Source: Muraenolepis orangiensis (Eukaryota; Chordata; Actinopteri; Gadiformes; Muraenolepididae). From it: a DNA stretch of 64,000 nucleotides. The notes beneath the pieces are model-generated. The model was given only the letters and a program-made list of their open reading frames with translations, did no database searches and was not told the DNA's origin. The stretch covers positions 10,248,969 through 10,312,968 of the forward strand of contig CM051022.1 in assembly GCA_027704905.1 (NCBI GenBank). Direction: 5' to 3'. A program made the translations under genes and the position numbers. This document shows positions 63,481 to 64,000 of this stretch, piece by piece. Each line of letters starts with the position of its first letter. Within the stretch, counting starts at the first letter, position 1.

Positions 63481-63715
63481 ATAAAACATTTTGCACTATT
63501 GTATATATCTATCTATCTATCTATCTACACACCATCCACCAGCTTGTCTCCCCTTCGCCCCCCAGATCATGGCCAGGGTGAGCGTGGACAGCCGGACCAG
63601 AGCGCTGGTGAAGGACCTGCAGAGGGTCACCGACGTCAAGCTGCTGACGGCCCGCGTGGAGCAGCTCAGCTGCCACCTCCTGGAGTTCCCCGAGACCCGG
63701 GGCGTGGCCGTCAAG
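61732..63715 (+). CDS. pnpla8: Patatin-like phospholipase 8 (iPLA2-gamma), N-terminal part, cut by window end
   Basis: Calcium-independent membrane phospholipase A2 of mitochondria and peroxisomes. Two coding exons are visible, 61732-62679 and 63566-63715, joined in phase 0 (366 codons). MSRIRNTLDSVTKAV, ISKLSRFRP and HVNSYFGVG match the mammalian N-terminal region. FTQYLSYPRPSMQAFVGSYM and REK/IMARVSVDSRTRALV, then FHLLEFPE-like CHLLEFPETRGVAVK, match the armadillo-like part before the patatin domain. The Ser-Asp catalytic domain is beyond 64,000. The centre is rich in Ser, Pro, Gln and His homopolymers not seen in mammals. The start is set at the conserved internal Met; a mitochondrial presequence exon upstream was not found. 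The frame upstream of 61,681 is closed by TAG. Confidence 0.88.
62862..62990. repeat. ACT/ACC trinucleotide repeat in pnpla8 intron
   Basis: Imperfect ACT, ATT and ACC triplets. The long threonine frame over it is an artefact. The rest of this intron contains C, CT and TA runs, including TA at 63,417-63,477. Confidence 0.85.
63417..63477. repeat. TA microsatellite in pnpla8 intron
   Basis: About 30 TA units, roughly 90 bases upstream of the next exon. From 63,716 to 64,000 only intronic A/T-rich sequence with AGT and AAT triplet runs is seen. Confidence 0.9.
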
Positions 63716-64000
63716 GTCAGTGCACTTGTGTGTGCACAGGATAGGAGTAGTAGGAGTAGTAGTAGTAGTAGTAATAATAATAATAATAATAATATGAGTT
63801 TGTTTTATTAAGAAAGTGCTTTTCATTCAGGACATCGCAAAGTGCTGTCGAGGGTATAAAAACTACAATATACAATTTTTTACGATAAAACTATAAAGCA
63901 GAATATAGCAGAACAAGCAAAAGAGAAAAATGGTTAATCACTAACCAGAAACTAAAGAAAAAAACATAGTAATAATAATAATAATAATAATACATTCAAT

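Overview
The window is nuclear DNA of a ray-finned fish. It holds spliced vertebrate genes with GT-AG introns, dense CA/GT, CT/GA and TA microsatellites, a tRNA-derived SINE, hAT DNA transposons with 8-bp target duplications, LINEs of the CR1/L2/Rex type and one Ty3/gypsy LTR element. All exon coordinates were worked out by reading splice sites and checking phase. Family names come from recognised protein motifs, not from a database search.

Region 1 (1-22,680): two head-to-tail copies of a 10-exon aldose-reductase-like aldo-keto reductase gene (akr1b type). Copy A is 688-8,751 and copy B is 9,942-21,979. Both have open, in-phase 315-residue reading frames with the catalytic Asp, Tyr, Lys and His. 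The copies are nearly identical, so each serves as the empty-site control for insertions in the other. Copy A carries two nested hAT elements in intron 2. Copy B carries a 4.2-kb Ty3/gypsy element with identical LTRs in intron 1. A 39-bp minisatellite in intron 7 has about 8 units in A and about 14 in B.

Region 2 (22,680-30,740): a third, inverted akr1b-like locus on the minus strand is decayed (exons 1, 4 and 6 not found, frameshifts in exons 2 and 3) and filled with LINE and hAT debris.

Region 3 (30,740-35,160): prc1, the antiparallel-microtubule bundling protein of the central spindle, coded by only three exons. A CCAAT box and a CHR-like site lie upstream, and a minisatellite made from its own last codons lies downstream.

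Region 4 (35,160-39,770): repeats, including a 669-bp hAT element with an exact 8-bp target duplication and a truncated LINE.

Region 5 (39,770-60,000): two tandem minus-strand genes of the acyl-CoA thioesterase/BAAT family. Each has 10 coding exons, a Ser-Asp-His triad and a C-terminal AKL peroxisomal signal. Three copies of one intergenic block bracket them, which points to unequal crossing-over. The left copy was later invaded by a LINE nested in another LINE, by a third LINE, and by several perfect palindromes.

Region 6 (60,080-64,000): akap14 (minus strand, intronless coding sequence) head-to-head with pnpla8 (plus strand, running off the window).

No new multi-gene system is visible. 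The unusual content is gene-family turnover: paired tandem paralogs with reciprocal young insertions, intron-poor and intron-rich gene structures, and freshly formed palindromes.
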